A stretch of 64,000 bases of DNA from Sphingobium sp. TCM1 (GCF_001650725.1 NZ_LXVX01000034.1:248001-312000); one strand, 5' to 3'. Positions 27,601 through 36,413 are shown, numbered from the stretch's first letter. The notes: a model not told the origin generated them from the letters alone. Made by a program: numbers and translations.

Positions 27601-28916
27601 ATGTGGCGATCCAGGGACTTGGTCGTACGCACCGGACCAACCAGAGCGTCCCGCCGGTGTTTCGCCCGGTCACGACCGATTGCAAGGGCGAGCGGCGGTT
27701 CATCTCGACGATCGCGCGTCGCCTCGACAGCCTTGGCGCCTTGACCCGCGGGCAACGCCAGACAGGCGGGCAGAATCTCTTCGATCCCGCCGACAATCTG
27801 GAGAGCGATTACGCTCGGGAGGCACTGACCCAATGGTATCACCTGCTCCATGCGGGCAAGCTCTCCAGCGTCACGCTGGATGGCTTCCAGGACATGACCG
27901 GCCTCAAGCTCGCCGATGAGAATGGCGCTCTGCTTGAGAAACTGCCGCCTATCCAGCGCTGGCTGAACCGGATCCTCGCGCTCAGGATCGCAACGCAGAA
28001 CGCGATCTTCGACGAATATTTGGGGTTGATCCAGGCACGGGTCGATGCGGCGCGCGAAGCCGGCACGCTGGACGTCGGCGTCGAAACCATCCGAGCCGAG
28101 CGCATCGATGTGAAATCCGAGCAGACCTTACGCACCGATCCGGTGACAGGCGCTGAGACCAGGCTGTTGCGGCTCGAGCTGCTCCTGCGCCCATCGGTCA
28201 TGCGCTGGAAGCGGCTGATGCAGATCTGGGAAGGAACGAGCGAGATCGCCTTCCTGCGCAACCGCCGCTCGAAGCGAATTGCCCTGCAGGTGCCGTCCTG
28301 GTCGATCACCGATGAGGAGGGCCGCATCATTCCGATGTGCCAGCTCGTGCGACCGACCGGCGCGTCCCGCATGCACGAGATGGCGCTCTGGAACAGTCAT
28401 TGGGAGAGGGTCGACCGCGAGGAATTCCAGCAACTCTGGGAAGCAGAGGCGGCCGAAGCTGAAACCAAGGCCGATGTCGAGACGGTGAGCGTCGCGACAG
28501 GGCTCCTGCTACCGGTCTGGCACAGGCTTCCCCAGGACGATGTCCGGGTGTGGCGGATCGACGATGGCGAGGGCACGTCGATTCTTGGCAGGTTGATCCC
28601 GCCGGTCGCGATGACCGAACTGGAAACGGCTTTCGGACTTGACGGCTCGGTTGAACTGACCGCTGCCGAGCTGTGTGCCGCTGCCCAGAAGGGCACGGGC
28701 ATTGCGATCCCGGGGCTTGGCGGCGCGATGCTGGCCGTGGCGCTGGTCAACGGGACCCGCAGGCTCGAAATCCGCAGCTACCGGTCCGAAGACCGTGAGC
28801 GACTGAAGGCGCGCGGCGTGTTCAGCGAAGTCATCGCCTACAAGACCCGGCTCTTCATCCCCGCCGACCGATCGCATGAAATCGTCGAGGCTATTCTTGG
28901 CATGACGCGGCCTTGA
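24624..28916 (+). CDS. Strawberry-notch-like helicase fused to a DNA methyltransferase domain
   Basis: The product is 1430 aa from ATG 24624 (GGAG 8 nt upstream). The N-terminal third holds a class I methyltransferase-type domain with the amino-methylase motif NPPFSRS near residue 209. The helicase part has a Walker A variant (DGTGVGKGREGAG, near 490), a DESH motif II (ILLDESHALGN, near 597) and a C-terminal helicase lobe (VAIQGLGRTHRTNQS). Large proteins of this kind are carried by alphaproteobacterial plasmids and integrative elements; they may protect or remodel incoming DNA, which is inference. Confidence 0.88.
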   Translation: MSLPLLALAHPDEPENHKTAHLHSVAMRLAELLGRGQPVRRQDLKRLMEEAFSTSDATGAWSMRDAYDALEAAQVLMLNSPSGAARLDIAGHDAFAALRRFERALPTQTYRSEHQVEMQQFSTPISLAWLAAQAARIGKDDHALEPSAGTGMLAVHALHVGAGLTLNERDPGRASLLGRLLGQAVTRHDAEFIHDLLPGSVAPTVVLMNPPFSRSDGRGNDRFAGARHLRSALLRLAPGGRCVAIMPPSFAADGAAANGYTMVCETVMPRFEMTILGNPYAKHGTSIAIRLVVFDKGWTGATDRHTAQTIDEAAALVSGIPPRLAFPDPEPPAPAVVPLRPRKPTLPSPSAIFGGLQRRVLVKPERIAADSSARPLTYAIRDTPLPPGDPVGHYAPWRPARIEIDSARPHPDQLVESVAMASVLPPAPSYRPMLQDHALAALSDAQLETIIHAGEACERDLPGTFAPNKAGDQLHEDPEGAVYRTGFFIADGTGVGKGREGAGIILDQWNRGRRRAIWISRSSALIEDARRDWSALGGVPIDIQPLDAFPLGAPVAMDSGILFLTYATLRSQRHDRASRLQQLLDWAGPDFEGVILLDESHALGNAAGTETEFGAAKGSEQGLAGVRLQIALPRARIIYVSATGATKPENLSYTARLGLWGPGTAFQDRDAFLSAMEEGGIAAMEIVARDTKAMGLYTARALSFAGVEYDPLEHRLTPAQIEIYDAYADAWAVVHRNLTAALEAANIVDRASGRTLNAMAKGSALSRFESSKQRFWSALLISMKMPTVFEAIEAEVAAGNVAVVQLVSTAEAILDRRLAELSPEERAHLDLELSPRATLIDYLKNAFPTQQMRVFAASDGSLRSEPMRDEAGAMVECVEAIATRDALIEELCAMPPVPAALDALLAHFGTARVAEVTGRSRRILSGSDGCQKLERRGARANIAETQAFMDGRKPILVFSDAGGTGRSYHADLSCRTADKRRVHFLLEPGWRADVAIQGLGRTHRTNQSVPPVFRPVTTDCKGERRFISTIARRLDSLGALTRGQRQTGGQNLFDPADNLESDYAREALTQWYHLLHAGKLSSVTLDGFQDMTGLKLADENGALLEKLPPIQRWLNRILALRIATQNAIFDEYLGLIQARVDAAREAGTLDVGVETIRAERIDVKSEQTLRTDPVTGAETRLLRLELLLRPSVMRWKRLMQIWEGTSEIAFLRNRRSKRIALQVPSWSITDEEGRIIPMCQLVRPTGASRMHEMALWNSHWERVDREEFQQLWEAEAAEAETKADVETVSVATGLLLPVWHRLPQDDVRVWRIDDGEGTSILGRLIPPVAMTELETAFGLDGSVELTAAELCAAAQKGTGIAIPGLGGAMLAVALVNGTRRLEIRSYRSEDRERLKARGVFSEVIAYKTRLFIPADRSHEIVEAILGMTRP

Positions 28917-28971
28917 TCACGCCTCATGAACAGCGATGGTCCGGGCACACTACTGCGCCCGGACCATGAGA

Positions 28972-29922
28972 TCATTCTGCCGGGGCCGGTTCTGCAGGGG
29001 CAGCTTCGACCTGTGCGGTCGGCGGCGTGTCTGCTTTCGGCGCCCGACTGCGCTTTGGCTTCGCAGCCTCCACGACCGCAGGCGGTTTTGCTTTGCCGGT
29101 GGCCGCCTTGGCCTTCGTTTTGGGCGCAACCTTTGCAGCCGCTGCCTTCGCACGGGGCTTGCGAGCGGGGGCGGCCTTTTCCTGTGCAACGTCGCTGGCG
29201 ACCGGTTCGGACGCGGGGGCCGGCTCGCCTGCCGGTGCTTCAGCCTCGGCGACGATGTCGGGTTTGCCCTTGCGTGTCGTCGCTTTCGGCTTCGCCCTGG
29301 TTGCCGGGGCTGGAGCTTTCACCCTCGGTTTACGTGCCGGTGCCGTCGTCTCCGCGACCACGTCAGCGGGCGTCGCGTCCGGCGCCGGCGCTGCATTGTC
29401 TGCTTCGGCTGCGCCCGGTTCGGCGGCAGCGCCCTTGCGCTTGCCGCCAAGACCGAACTTGAGCGCGACTTCCCGGCGCGCGGCCGAATAGCCGGGTGCG
29501 ACCAAGGGATAGTCTGCGGGGAGATCATAGCGCGCGCGATACTCGGCGGGCGTCAGACCATGGGTTGAGAGATGGCGCTTCAGGGCCTTGTACGGCTTGC
29601 CGTCGATCATGCTCAGTATCTGGTCGGGTGACGCCAGACTTTCCTCGATCGACACTGCCGGCTTGAAGTCGGGAACTGGCGCTGGAGCTTCTACCACCGG
29701 TTCAACCGACACTGGCGCCACAGCCGCCGGCGCGACCGGCCCTGGCGCCGGGATTGCCTCCTCGGCGGCTGGTGACACCGTCGATGTATCGCCCAGCAAC
29801 GCTTTGCGGGTCCCTTCGACCAGTGCGGGCAATTCGCTGCTCGGCACCGTGTTGTTCGCAAAATAGGCGCTGAGCAGCGCCACGGTCAGAGACATCACGT
29901 CCGATTGTTCGGCCTCGGCCAT
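28972..29922 (-). CDS. MucR/Ros-like regulator with a histone-H1-like tail
   Basis: The product is 316 aa, about twice the usual MucR length. The Ros/MucR domain lies at about residues 95-170 (PDQILSMIDGKPYKALKRHL, then GLTPAEYRARYDLPADYPLV). The two zinc-binding Cys of classical Ros are absent (Ser-Met-Ile-Asp instead of Cys-x-x-Cys), while the His residues remain. The C-terminal half is rich in Ala, Pro, Lys and Arg with repeated ARKPR-type units, like histone H1 or nucleoid proteins. ATG 29922 follows AAGGAA; a longer frame has no support. The only leftward gene in this part of the backbone. Confidence 0.8.
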   Translation of the reverse strand: MAEAEQSDVMSLTVALLSAYFANNTVPSSELPALVEGTRKALLGDTSTVSPAAEEAIPAPGPVAPAAVAPVSVEPVVEAPAPVPDFKPAVSIEESLASPDQILSMIDGKPYKALKRHLSTHGLTPAEYRARYDLPADYPLVAPGYSAARREVALKFGLGGKRKGAAAEPGAAEADNAAPAPDATPADVVAETTAPARKPRVKAPAPATRAKPKATTRKGKPDIVAEAEAPAGEPAPASEPVASDVAQEKAAPARKPRAKAAAAKVAPKTKAKAATGKAKPPAVVEAAKPKRSRAPKADTPPTAQVEAAPAEPAPAE

Positions 29923-30019
29923 GCAGGTTCCTTCTTCTGGCTGGAGAGACTGGTCTTGACCCATGCGAGCTTGCGCAAGCGTAAACGAACAGGTGCCGTC
30001 ATTCGGCGTGCAAGTCAAA

Positions 30020-30034
30020 GGGAGGGGAGGAGGA
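30020..30034 (+). promoter_or_regulatory. G-rich leader tract upstream of the 219-aa gene
   Basis: GGGAGGGGAGGAGGA lies 68 nt before the ATG at 30088, in the divergent gap with the MucR-like gene. Confidence 0.5.
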
Positions 30035-30087
30035 AGCCGATGGATGGCGTGGCGATTGGGCCGCGCAAGTATCTTGAGGAGACATCC

Positions 30088-30747
30088 ATGGCCGACAGCT
30101 TCGTCCAGGGCTCATTCGCCTTCACCTGCTCGATCGATGAAGCCGCGCTGATCGAGGAAGCCTGGCAATTGTCCGCCGATCTATCAGGCGGCTTCGAGCC
30201 CGGTTCGGCAAGTCCCGAGTTTCTGGCAATATTCCCGGCGAAAACACTGGATGATCTCTTAAGCGGCTTCACGTCGATCTTCGACGATGCTGCCTTTCCC
30301 GAGTTCGGCGCGGACATGCGTGTCGAGAATTCGGCAGATGACCCGGCGATCTGCACGGTCAGCATCTCTAGCACAACGGACTTCCAGCCGGACCCCATCG
30401 CAGCGCTGATCCAGCGTTGCTGCGCGGCCTCCCTCGCCGGAAGCGCGATCGGTTTCGAATGGAGTTTCAGCTGCAGCCGACCGCATCGCGACAGTTTCGG
30501 TGGCGGATGGTGCGCGATCTTCGCCGACCGGATTGTCCACGAGACTACCCGCGGGGCGCTGTCCAGTGTGCTCGAAAGCGGGAATCTCACCACCAGAGCG
30601 GATCCCTGGTCCGACGATCCCGATCATCCGGTCGAGGACTGGAAGATCGAGGTCGCCAATGACGACACCCGGTCGGGATATCTCGACTGGGTGGTAACCC
30701 GGCGGTTCCTCGCCGCCGAAATCGAGGCGTCTGTTCCGGACGCCTGA
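30088..30747 (+). CDS. Hypothetical protein, 219 aa
   Basis: ATG 30088 follows GAGGAG. The protein is acidic with several short beta-like stretches, two adjacent Cys (IQRCCAAS) and no signal peptide. No family recognised. It is first in a run of plus-strand backbone genes. Confidence 0.6.
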   Translation: MADSFVQGSFAFTCSIDEAALIEEAWQLSADLSGGFEPGSASPEFLAIFPAKTLDDLLSGFTSIFDDAAFPEFGADMRVENSADDPAICTVSISSTTDFQPDPIAALIQRCCAASLAGSAIGFEWSFSCSRPHRDSFGGGWCAIFADRIVHETTRGALSSVLESGNLTTRADPWSDDPDHPVEDWKIEVANDDTRSGYLDWVVTRRFLAAEIEASVPDA

Positions 30748-30753
30748 TACTCC

Positions 30754-30771
30754 CCGCCCGCGAGGGGCGGG
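30754..30771 (+). other. GC-rich hairpin between two hypothetical genes
   Basis: CCCGCCC and GGGCGGG form a 7-bp stem around GCGAG-type loop bases. No T-run follows, so termination is uncertain; it sits 26 nt before the next start codon. Confidence 0.35.
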
Positions 30772-30796
30772 CACCAATCAAGCAAGGAGACATGCA

Positions 30797-31501
30797 ATGA
30801 CCGACACCGCTTCGTCGGGTGCGCCCGCGCGCCTGTATAGCCAGACCCCGCATGATGATCGGGGCAACTTCCACTACCAGGGCGATCTCTATCGTCCCGG
30901 CGACAACCTCGCGACGCTCGCCGGCCGCATCGAGCCGCATCTCGCGCGAAAGTTTCCGAACGCTTCCTTTGCGATCCAGACCCAGAAATTCTCAGGGGGT
31001 CGCAAGATCACGGCCGAGATCCTCGACTGGCCGGAGGAATTGACGGGGCGTGAGGCTCAGGAAGCGGCGCAGGTCGCGATCCGCGACCAGATGGAGCGGT
31101 TCGGATCTACCCGCACCAACCCTCTGCAGGACTATTGGTCTTGCTCCTTCTACTGCGAAGCGCGCATTGGACAGGCCTATTGGGCGGCGCTCGCGAAACG
31201 CAACGGCCTGAAGAATCCGGTCGATGCCATTGTCTCCCTGGCCGCGTTCAAGAAGCGCGTAAAGGCCGGCGATACCCTCAAACTGGTCGATGCGCCGGCG
31301 GGTCACCGCGCGATCGGCACCACGCGGGCGATTACCAAGGTACGTTCGGGCGATCTGGTCCTTGAGGGGCGGTCTTATCTCAGCTTCCCGCGCGCGTCCG
31401 CCTTCGCGTGCGACGGCACGTTTGTCCGCATCTCGATCGGCTCGGAATATGAGCCGGACGCCCATCTGCTCTATGAGTGGATCGTGCAAAAGGCCGCTTG
31501 A
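30797..31501 (+). CDS. Hypothetical protein, 234 aa
   Basis: AAGGAG precedes the ATG. The product has an N-terminal half with a helical, nucleotide-free look and a C-terminal half with a KOW/ASCH-like beta pattern (GDLVLEGRSYLSFPRASAF); neither is certain. Its stop is 3 nt before the next start, so both are co-transcribed. Confidence 0.6.
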   Translation: MTDTASSGAPARLYSQTPHDDRGNFHYQGDLYRPGDNLATLAGRIEPHLARKFPNASFAIQTQKFSGGRKITAEILDWPEELTGREAQEAAQVAIRDQMERFGSTRTNPLQDYWSCSFYCEARIGQAYWAALAKRNGLKNPVDAIVSLAAFKKRVKAGDTLKLVDAPAGHRAIGTTRAITKVRSGDLVLEGRSYLSFPRASAFACDGTFVRISIGSEYEPDAHLLYEWIVQKAA

Positions 31502-31504
31502 GAG

Positions 31505-31798
31505 ATGGCCTTCATCGTCAAGGGGGTCGCCGTCTGCCAGAACCAGGACTGCGGTTTGACCTGGCCTCGCGACCCTGTTCTCGAGGTGGCCTGCCCAACC
31601 TGCAAGGCGCCGGTCGGGGTCGGATGCAAACGTCCGAGCGGGCATAGCGGCCCCTTCATCGAACTTCACGCCGAGCGGGACCTATTGGCCGATCGCGAGG
31701 GGAAATATGGCCCGTGCCCACTGGGGCGATGCGGCCGCACCAGCCGGAGCAATCCACAGGCTTCCGACACCGCTTCGGGGCAATTCAGCCTGTTCTGA
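31505..31798 (+). CDS. Small zinc-ribbon-like protein, 97 aa
   Basis: Two Cys pairs (VCQNQDC and ACPTCKAPVGVGC) followed by PSGHSGPFIELHAERD give a pattern seen in short zinc-binding proteins of alphaproteobacterial mobile elements. Likely metal-binding; function unknown. It follows the previous gene after 3 nt. Confidence 0.65.
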   Translation: MAFIVKGVAVCQNQDCGLTWPRDPVLEVACPTCKAPVGVGCKRPSGHSGPFIELHAERDLLADREGKYGPCPLGRCGRTSRSNPQASDTASGQFSLF

Positions 31799-31877
31799 TC
31801 CCCGCCACCCTCACCCGGCGTGTGTCGATCAACCAGTCGCGCGCCGCTTTCCCAAATCCTCCAAAATGGAGAAAATC

Positions 31878-32191
31878 ATGTCGGCTGACCTCTTTCGTCG
31901 GATCGCGGATGCCGAAGGCTGGAGTGATGTCACCCAGATCGGCATCCTTCTTCGCTTCATCGCAGCCCAGCGCGATCGTGCCAGCTTCTTCGCATTTCTC
32001 ACCCAGACCCGGGCCGCCACCACGGACAGCGATCTCGACCGGCCGATCGGTTCATGTGGGAGGTGATCGAACATCTCGGCAATCCTGGCCTCGCCATCAC
32101 GGCCGCGTTCCAGGAATTCTGCCTGAACACCCACGATCTCCTGACGCCCAGGCAGGCAGCCGAGCGCTGGTGCTGCTGGTCAGTCGCATAG
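31878..32191 (+). pseudogene. Small hypothetical protein split by a frameshift
   Basis: The first frame reads MSADLFRRIADAEGWSDVTQ and continues to about 32045; the second continues DRFMWEVIEHLGNPGLAI to the stop at 32189-32191. The two parts read as one protein of about 104 aa if one base is restored near 32035-32050 in a GC-rich spot (CGACCGGCCGATCGG). Either a recent pseudogene or a sequencing deletion. No family named. Confidence 0.6.
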
Positions 32192-32202
32192 CGCGCAAGG
32201 CC

Positions 32203-33216
32203 ATGACGATCGGCGTTCTGGTCGGTCTGCCGCATCTGCGGGAAGGGCCAATCCTGAATAAGGCCAGAGCCATGCAGATGCCGGCCCTGATCTCCGCAAA
32301 CGCGCTCTCACGCTGGAGCCAGCGGCAAGGATGGCCCGAATGGCTGGGATGGAAGCTCGATCAGCTTCGCAACGCGCGGGGTCTCGCCAGCCTTGCGCTC
32401 GATTCCGCCGGCTTCGTCGCGATGGCGCGTTATCGCGGATTTCCGTGGCGCACAGATGATTATCTGGCGCTCGCCGCCAGCTATCCGTTCCGCTGGTTCG
32501 CCAGCATGGACTATTGCGTCGAGCCCGAAATTGCAGCCGACCGGGAAGAGGTGCTCGGCCGGATTTCGCGGACCATTCGCGCCAATCTCGATTGCCGACG
32601 CGGCGCGCGCGATCTCGGGATCGAGCACCGCCTCATGCCCGTGATCCAGGGGCGTCGCCCGGAAGACTATGAGCGTTGTCTCGACGCCCTCGCGCTGGAC
32701 GTCTCGCGGACCCGCTTCATCGGGGTTGGCTCGATGTGCCGACGTCAGGTCCGTGGGCCAGAGGGCTTGATCGCGGTGCTCGATCATCTGGACCGAATTC
32801 TCCCGCCGGGGCTGATGCTGCACCTCTTTGGCGTCAAGGGCAGTGCGCTCCCGGAACTCGCGGGCCTCGACCATCGCATCTTGTCTGTCGATAGCCAGGC
32901 TTACGGAATAGCAGCCCGCCAGGATGCCTTCCGCCGGGGCGTCGCCAAAACCGACGAGCTCGTGGCGGAGCATATGCAGGCATGGACGGGACGGCAGCTT
33001 TCGCGGCTCGCAAACCCATCCGGCACCCGCCAGCCCGAACCCGCATGTGCCGTGCCCGATAAGCCGCCAACTGACCCTTGGGAACAGGCGATCGTCCAGG
33101 CGCGCGCCGAAATCCGCCAGTGCGTTGAAGATGGCGATATCGGCCATGAGGACGTGACCACGCTCTGGATCGAGCAGTGGGCGGCCGACATTTATCGCGA
33201 CGCTCTTGCTGGCTGA
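32203..33216 (+). CDS. DpdA/queuine-transglycosylase-like protein
   Basis: The product is 337 aa. The segment LALDSAGFVAMARYRGFPW (Asp near residue 67) and MDYCVEPE match the active-site region of tRNA-guanine transglycosylase-fold proteins, and GIEHRLMPVIQGRRPEDYERC matches the second conserved strand. Members of the DpdA branch insert 7-deazaguanines into DNA; this one belongs to a mobile-element-linked branch whose substrate is not known to me. No preQ0 synthesis genes are nearby. AAGG lies just upstream of ATG 32203. Confidence 0.7.
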   Translation: MTIGVLVGLPHLREGPILNKARAMQMPALISANALSRWSQRQGWPEWLGWKLDQLRNARGLASLALDSAGFVAMARYRGFPWRTDDYLALAASYPFRWFASMDYCVEPEIAADREEVLGRISRTIRANLDCRRGARDLGIEHRLMPVIQGRRPEDYERCLDALALDVSRTRFIGVGSMCRRQVRGPEGLIAVLDHLDRILPPGLMLHLFGVKGSALPELAGLDHRILSVDSQAYGIAARQDAFRRGVAKTDELVAEHMQAWTGRQLSRLANPSGTRQPEPACAVPDKPPTDPWEQAIVQARAEIRQCVEDGDIGHEDVTTLWIEQWAADIYRDALAG

Positions 33217-33242
33217 TCCCCAGCAGCCTGCGCGGGCGACCC

Positions 33243-33265
33243 GGGAGGGAAGGGGGTGGGAAGGA
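33243..33265 (+). promoter_or_regulatory. G-rich leader tract upstream of the DUF932 gene
   Basis: GGGAGGGAAGGGGGTGGG starts 68 nt before the ATG at 33311. Nearly identical to the tracts at 24562 and 36414. Confidence 0.55.
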
Positions 33266-33310
33266 GTGGCCGGTCCGAGGTGGATCGGGCCTTCTCCAAG
33301 GAGATTTCCC

Positions 33311-34507
33311 ATGGCAACGCTTGCCCAGCATATCGACGCGCCCCAGGTCTCCGGCGCCTATAAGGTCGACATCTCCCGCGGTCGCAACATCGGTCGCGTT
33401 TCCTCCGAATGGTATTCCCGTCCCGACGACGAGAAGTTCCTGTCGCTCGACGAACTCTATGACAGCGTCCGCCGCCGCGCCGATCGCGCCCGTACCCGTA
33501 TTGTCGAAAGCCGCGACGTGCGGGTCGAGGCAAGCATGGACAATGCCGAACGCCTCAGCCTGATCGTTCCCGGCGAGGCCGAGCCGATCGCGCCGACCAA
33601 CTGGTCCTTCGGCCAATTGTCGAGCCTCGTTAGTGCTCCCGCATCCTATCTGCGCAACCTGCCTGCGGCACTCGCGGGCATCAATCTCCAGCACGGGCTG
33701 CTCAGCCATCGCGGCGAACAGGTGAAGCTGCTCAAGACCCACGAGGGCCGCGCCGAGCTGCGCGCCGTCACCGGCCCCGATTATGGCCGCATCTGGGACC
33801 ATGAACTGGTCACCGCCGTCATGAAGATCGCGGGCAACGGCGTGTCGGACACGCGCTGGAAGGTACCCGGCGTGCTCGACTGGGGTTCGATGCGCTATAA
33901 CCCCCATGTCGATGTCACGCGCGAAACGACCACGCTCTACGCCTCGGATCGCGACGTTTTCCTATTCCTGGTGGACGACACGCACCCGATCGAAGCGGGC
34001 AAACTTCCCAATGGCGAGCCCGATCTCTTCTTCCGCGGTTTTTATTGCTGGAACTCGGAAGTCGGCTCCAAGACACTGGGAATAGCGACATTTTACCTTC
34101 GCGCGGTGTGTATGAATCGCAATCTATGGGGCGTCGAAAATTTCGAGGAGATCTCGATCCGGCATTCCAAACTCGCCGCCAACCGCTTCGCCCACGAGGC
34201 TGCTCCGGCGCTCGAGAATTTCGCGGACTCCTCGGCGATGAGCTTCATCGAGGGCATCAAGACTGCGCGCAGCCGCATCGTCGCGCGGACCGACGAGGAT
34301 CGCGAGACCTTCCTGCGCAAGAACGGCTTTTCCAAGACCGACACCGCGAAGATCATCCAGTCGGTGACGTCCGAGGAAGGCCATCCGCCCGCCAGCTTGT
34401 TCGATTTCGTCCAGGGCATCACCGCCCATGCGCGGGCCAAGTCCAATCAGGACACGCGTCTCGAGATTGAAGGCAAGGCGCGCAAGCTTTTCGCCAGGGC
34501 GAACTGA
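33311..34507 (+). CDS. DUF932-family protein
   Basis: The product is 398 aa, typical for the family. Conserved blocks include RAVTGPDYGRIWDHELVTAV, YASDRDVFLFLVDD and GFYCWNSEVGSKTLGIATFY. DUF932 proteins are frequent on plasmids and phages; no biochemical role is established as far as I know. AAGGAG precedes the ATG. It is followed after 10 nt by a zinc-binding hypothetical. Confidence 0.85.
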   Translation: MATLAQHIDAPQVSGAYKVDISRGRNIGRVSSEWYSRPDDEKFLSLDELYDSVRRRADRARTRIVESRDVRVEASMDNAERLSLIVPGEAEPIAPTNWSFGQLSSLVSAPASYLRNLPAALAGINLQHGLLSHRGEQVKLLKTHEGRAELRAVTGPDYGRIWDHELVTAVMKIAGNGVSDTRWKVPGVLDWGSMRYNPHVDVTRETTTLYASDRDVFLFLVDDTHPIEAGKLPNGEPDLFFRGFYCWNSEVGSKTLGIATFYLRAVCMNRNLWGVENFEEISIRHSKLAANRFAHEAAPALENFADSSAMSFIEGIKTARSRIVARTDEDRETFLRKNGFSKTDTAKIIQSVTSEEGHPPASLFDFVQGITAHARAKSNQDTRLEIEGKARKLFARAN

Positions 34508-34517
34508 GGAGGGAGCG

Positions 34518-35141
34518 ATGCCGAGCTTTACGATCGAGAGCAGCTATCGCCGGCTCGTCTTCCGGCACACATCCTATGAAGCGGCAGATATCGAGGCAGC
34601 GTGCCGCCTCGCGATCGCCGACGATGACTGGCAGTCGCAGAAGGACGACGATGAAAGCTGCAGCGCTACCTTTCTGACCGGCATCTGGCCCGGGACCGAC
34701 ACCGCCTATGAGGTGGCGGCGCTCCCGGTGCCCCCGGGTTTTGCCGAGGGCGAGATGCTGTCGGATGCCGGCGCCCGCGATCTCCCCGCCGCTGCGCCGA
34801 AGATGGAACCCATGATGCCGCGCTGTCGGCATTGCGGCAGCGGGCAGATCAGCCGGGATGCCAATGCCTGCTGGGACGAGGAGACCCAGGACTGGGTGCT
34901 GCTCGCCACCTATGACAGCCAGACCTGTGAGCGTTGCGGCGCCGACAGCAATCACCTGGTCGACTGGGTTCCGCTTGCCGCGCCGGGCTCGATCGATGCG
35001 TTCTCCTGGGACGTGATCGAGGAACTGCAGACACCAAAGCTGATCGACGATGCGGCGTTCAAGGCCTTTTGCCAGGAGCATCACAACGATCTGACTGCCA
35101 AGCAGGCCGCCGCCAAATGGCGCAATCGCGCGCCCGGCTGA
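34518..35141 (+). CDS. Hypothetical protein with two CxxC pairs, 207 aa
   Basis: GAGGAGGGAG precedes ATG 34518. The middle has CRHCGS and CERCGAD, which likely bind one zinc. The N-terminus resembles small beta/alpha element proteins (SSYRRLVFRHTSYEAADIEA). It ends before a strong terminator. Confidence 0.65.
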   Translation: MPSFTIESSYRRLVFRHTSYEAADIEAACRLAIADDDWQSQKDDDESCSATFLTGIWPGTDTAYEVAALPVPPGFAEGEMLSDAGARDLPAAAPKMEPMMPRCRHCGSGQISRDANACWDEETQDWVLLATYDSQTCERCGADSNHLVDWVPLAAPGSIDAFSWDVIEELQTPKLIDDAAFKAFCQEHHNDLTAKQAAAKWRNRAPG

Positions 35142-35180
35142 CGACCGCCGCGCCGACTTCAACCCGACCAACTCCTTCGT

Positions 35181-35214
35181 GGCGGCTTCGACCTCGGTCG
35201 GAGCCGCCCTTTTC
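35181..35214 (+). terminator. Terminator after the CxxC protein gene
   Basis: GGCGGCTTCGAC and GTCGGAGCCGCC form a 12-bp stem (one wobble) with loop CTCG, followed by CTTTTCC. Confidence 0.8.
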
Positions 35215-35233
35215 CTATCGAAAGGATCTCATC

Positions 35234-35440
35234 ATGAACGCTTCGTCCCAGGTCGCTCTTCAGACCTTCACCGTCGATATCGAATTCTCGAGCGGCGGCG
35301 AGCCCTTCGCCACCGAGACCTACAGGGTTCAGGCAAGCGACTGGTATCGCGCGCAACGCGATGCGATCGAGATGTCGGTCTGCAGCCCCTGCGACAACAG
35401 CCGCATCCCGGACCTCACGCGGCGCGTGGTCGCGCGATAG
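35234..35440 (+). CDS. Small hypothetical protein, 68 aa
   Basis: AAAGGATC lies 8 nt before the ATG. The product (MNASSQVALQTFTVDIEFSS, then CSPCDNSRIPDLTRR) has one CxxC pair and one domain-sized beta pattern. No known function. Confidence 0.6.
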   Translation: MNASSQVALQTFTVDIEFSSGGEPFATETYRVQASDWYRAQRDAIEMSVCSPCDNSRIPDLTRRVVAR

Positions 35441-35514
35441 CCACGGCTCCGCGCCGGCCCGAGCGTCTCGATGGCGACGGGTCGGCGCGGGCCGCTCCTC
35501 AGAAGGTGCCGACG

Positions 35515-36387
35515 ATGATCACCACAAGAAGCCAGCGCTGGCGCGACCGGCGCAGCCGCTGGGTGCCGACTGCCAGCGAAATCGATCCCCGGACGCTCGC
35601 CGTCGATGTGATCGACACGGCGCGTGAGGCCGCCCCGTTCGTACGAGCGCACCATTATGCCGCCTCGATGCCGGTGACGCGGCTTTCGGTAGGCCTTTTC
35701 CGCAACGGTGGCGGCGGCCGGTCGGAACTGGTCGGCGTCTGCGTTTTTGCGCATCCGGTGAACAACGCCAGCGTGCCGAAATCGGCGGGGCTCGAAGACC
35801 CGCGCACCGCGTGCGACCTGGGCCGCCTCGTTCTGCTCGACGACACGGGCGGCAATGCCGAGACCTGGATGTTGTCGCGCGCCTTCAACCTTTTGCGCCG
35901 GGAGAAGCCCGAGATCATCTCAGTCATTTCCTATGCCGATCCGATTCGCCGGATCGATGAACGCGGCCAGGTCTTCATGCCCGGCCATGTCGGTGGGCTC
36001 TATTGCGTGATGGGTAGCCGCTACACCGGGCGCTCCTCGTCGCGCATCGATCTTATCCTCCCAAGCGGCCAACCCATATCGAGCCGAGCCATCTCCAAGA
36101 TCCGCAACGCCGAATGCGGACAGCGCTATGCCGTAGAGCAACTGCTGCAGGCCGGTGCTCGTCCACTCCTGGCTGGCGAAGACCGAACGGCATGGCTCGT
36201 CGATCTCGAGCGCGTCGGCTTTCTTCGGCGCCAGCGCCATCCGGGCAACCATGTCTATCTCTTCCCTTTGACCCGGGCGGCGAAGATCGCGGCCCGCGGC
36301 CTTCCCGACCTGCCGTACCCGGTGCTCGATCGCTCCGCACAGGTCGGTGACGTCACCGCGCTCCCGCTGCTGCGCATGGCGGCGTGA
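35515..36387 (+). CDS. Mom-like GNAT-fold protein, putative DNA adenine modification
   Basis: The product is 290 aa. The GNAT-like core reads FVRAHHYAASMPVTRLSVGL, LVGVCVFAHPVN, DLGRLVLLDDTGGNAETWML and EIISVISYADP, and resembles Mom, the phage Mu protein that turns adenine into N6-carbamoylmethyl-adenine. A basic C-terminal helix (IAARGLPDLP) follows. Mom protects DNA against restriction; whether this protein modifies DNA is inferred from the fold only. It lies in the same plus-strand run as DpdA-like and PAPS-reductase-fold genes. Confidence 0.7.
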   Translation: MITTRSQRWRDRRSRWVPTASEIDPRTLAVDVIDTAREAAPFVRAHHYAASMPVTRLSVGLFRNGGGGRSELVGVCVFAHPVNNASVPKSAGLEDPRTACDLGRLVLLDDTGGNAETWMLSRAFNLLRREKPEIISVISYADPIRRIDERGQVFMPGHVGGLYCVMGSRYTGRSSSRIDLILPSGQPISSRAISKIRNAECGQRYAVEQLLQAGARPLLAGEDRTAWLVDLERVGFLRRQRHPGNHVYLFPLTRAAKIAARGLPDLPYPVLDRSAQVGDVTALPLLRMAA

Positions 36388-36413
36388 GGCGTTCGGCGGA
36401 TTACGGGTGACGC

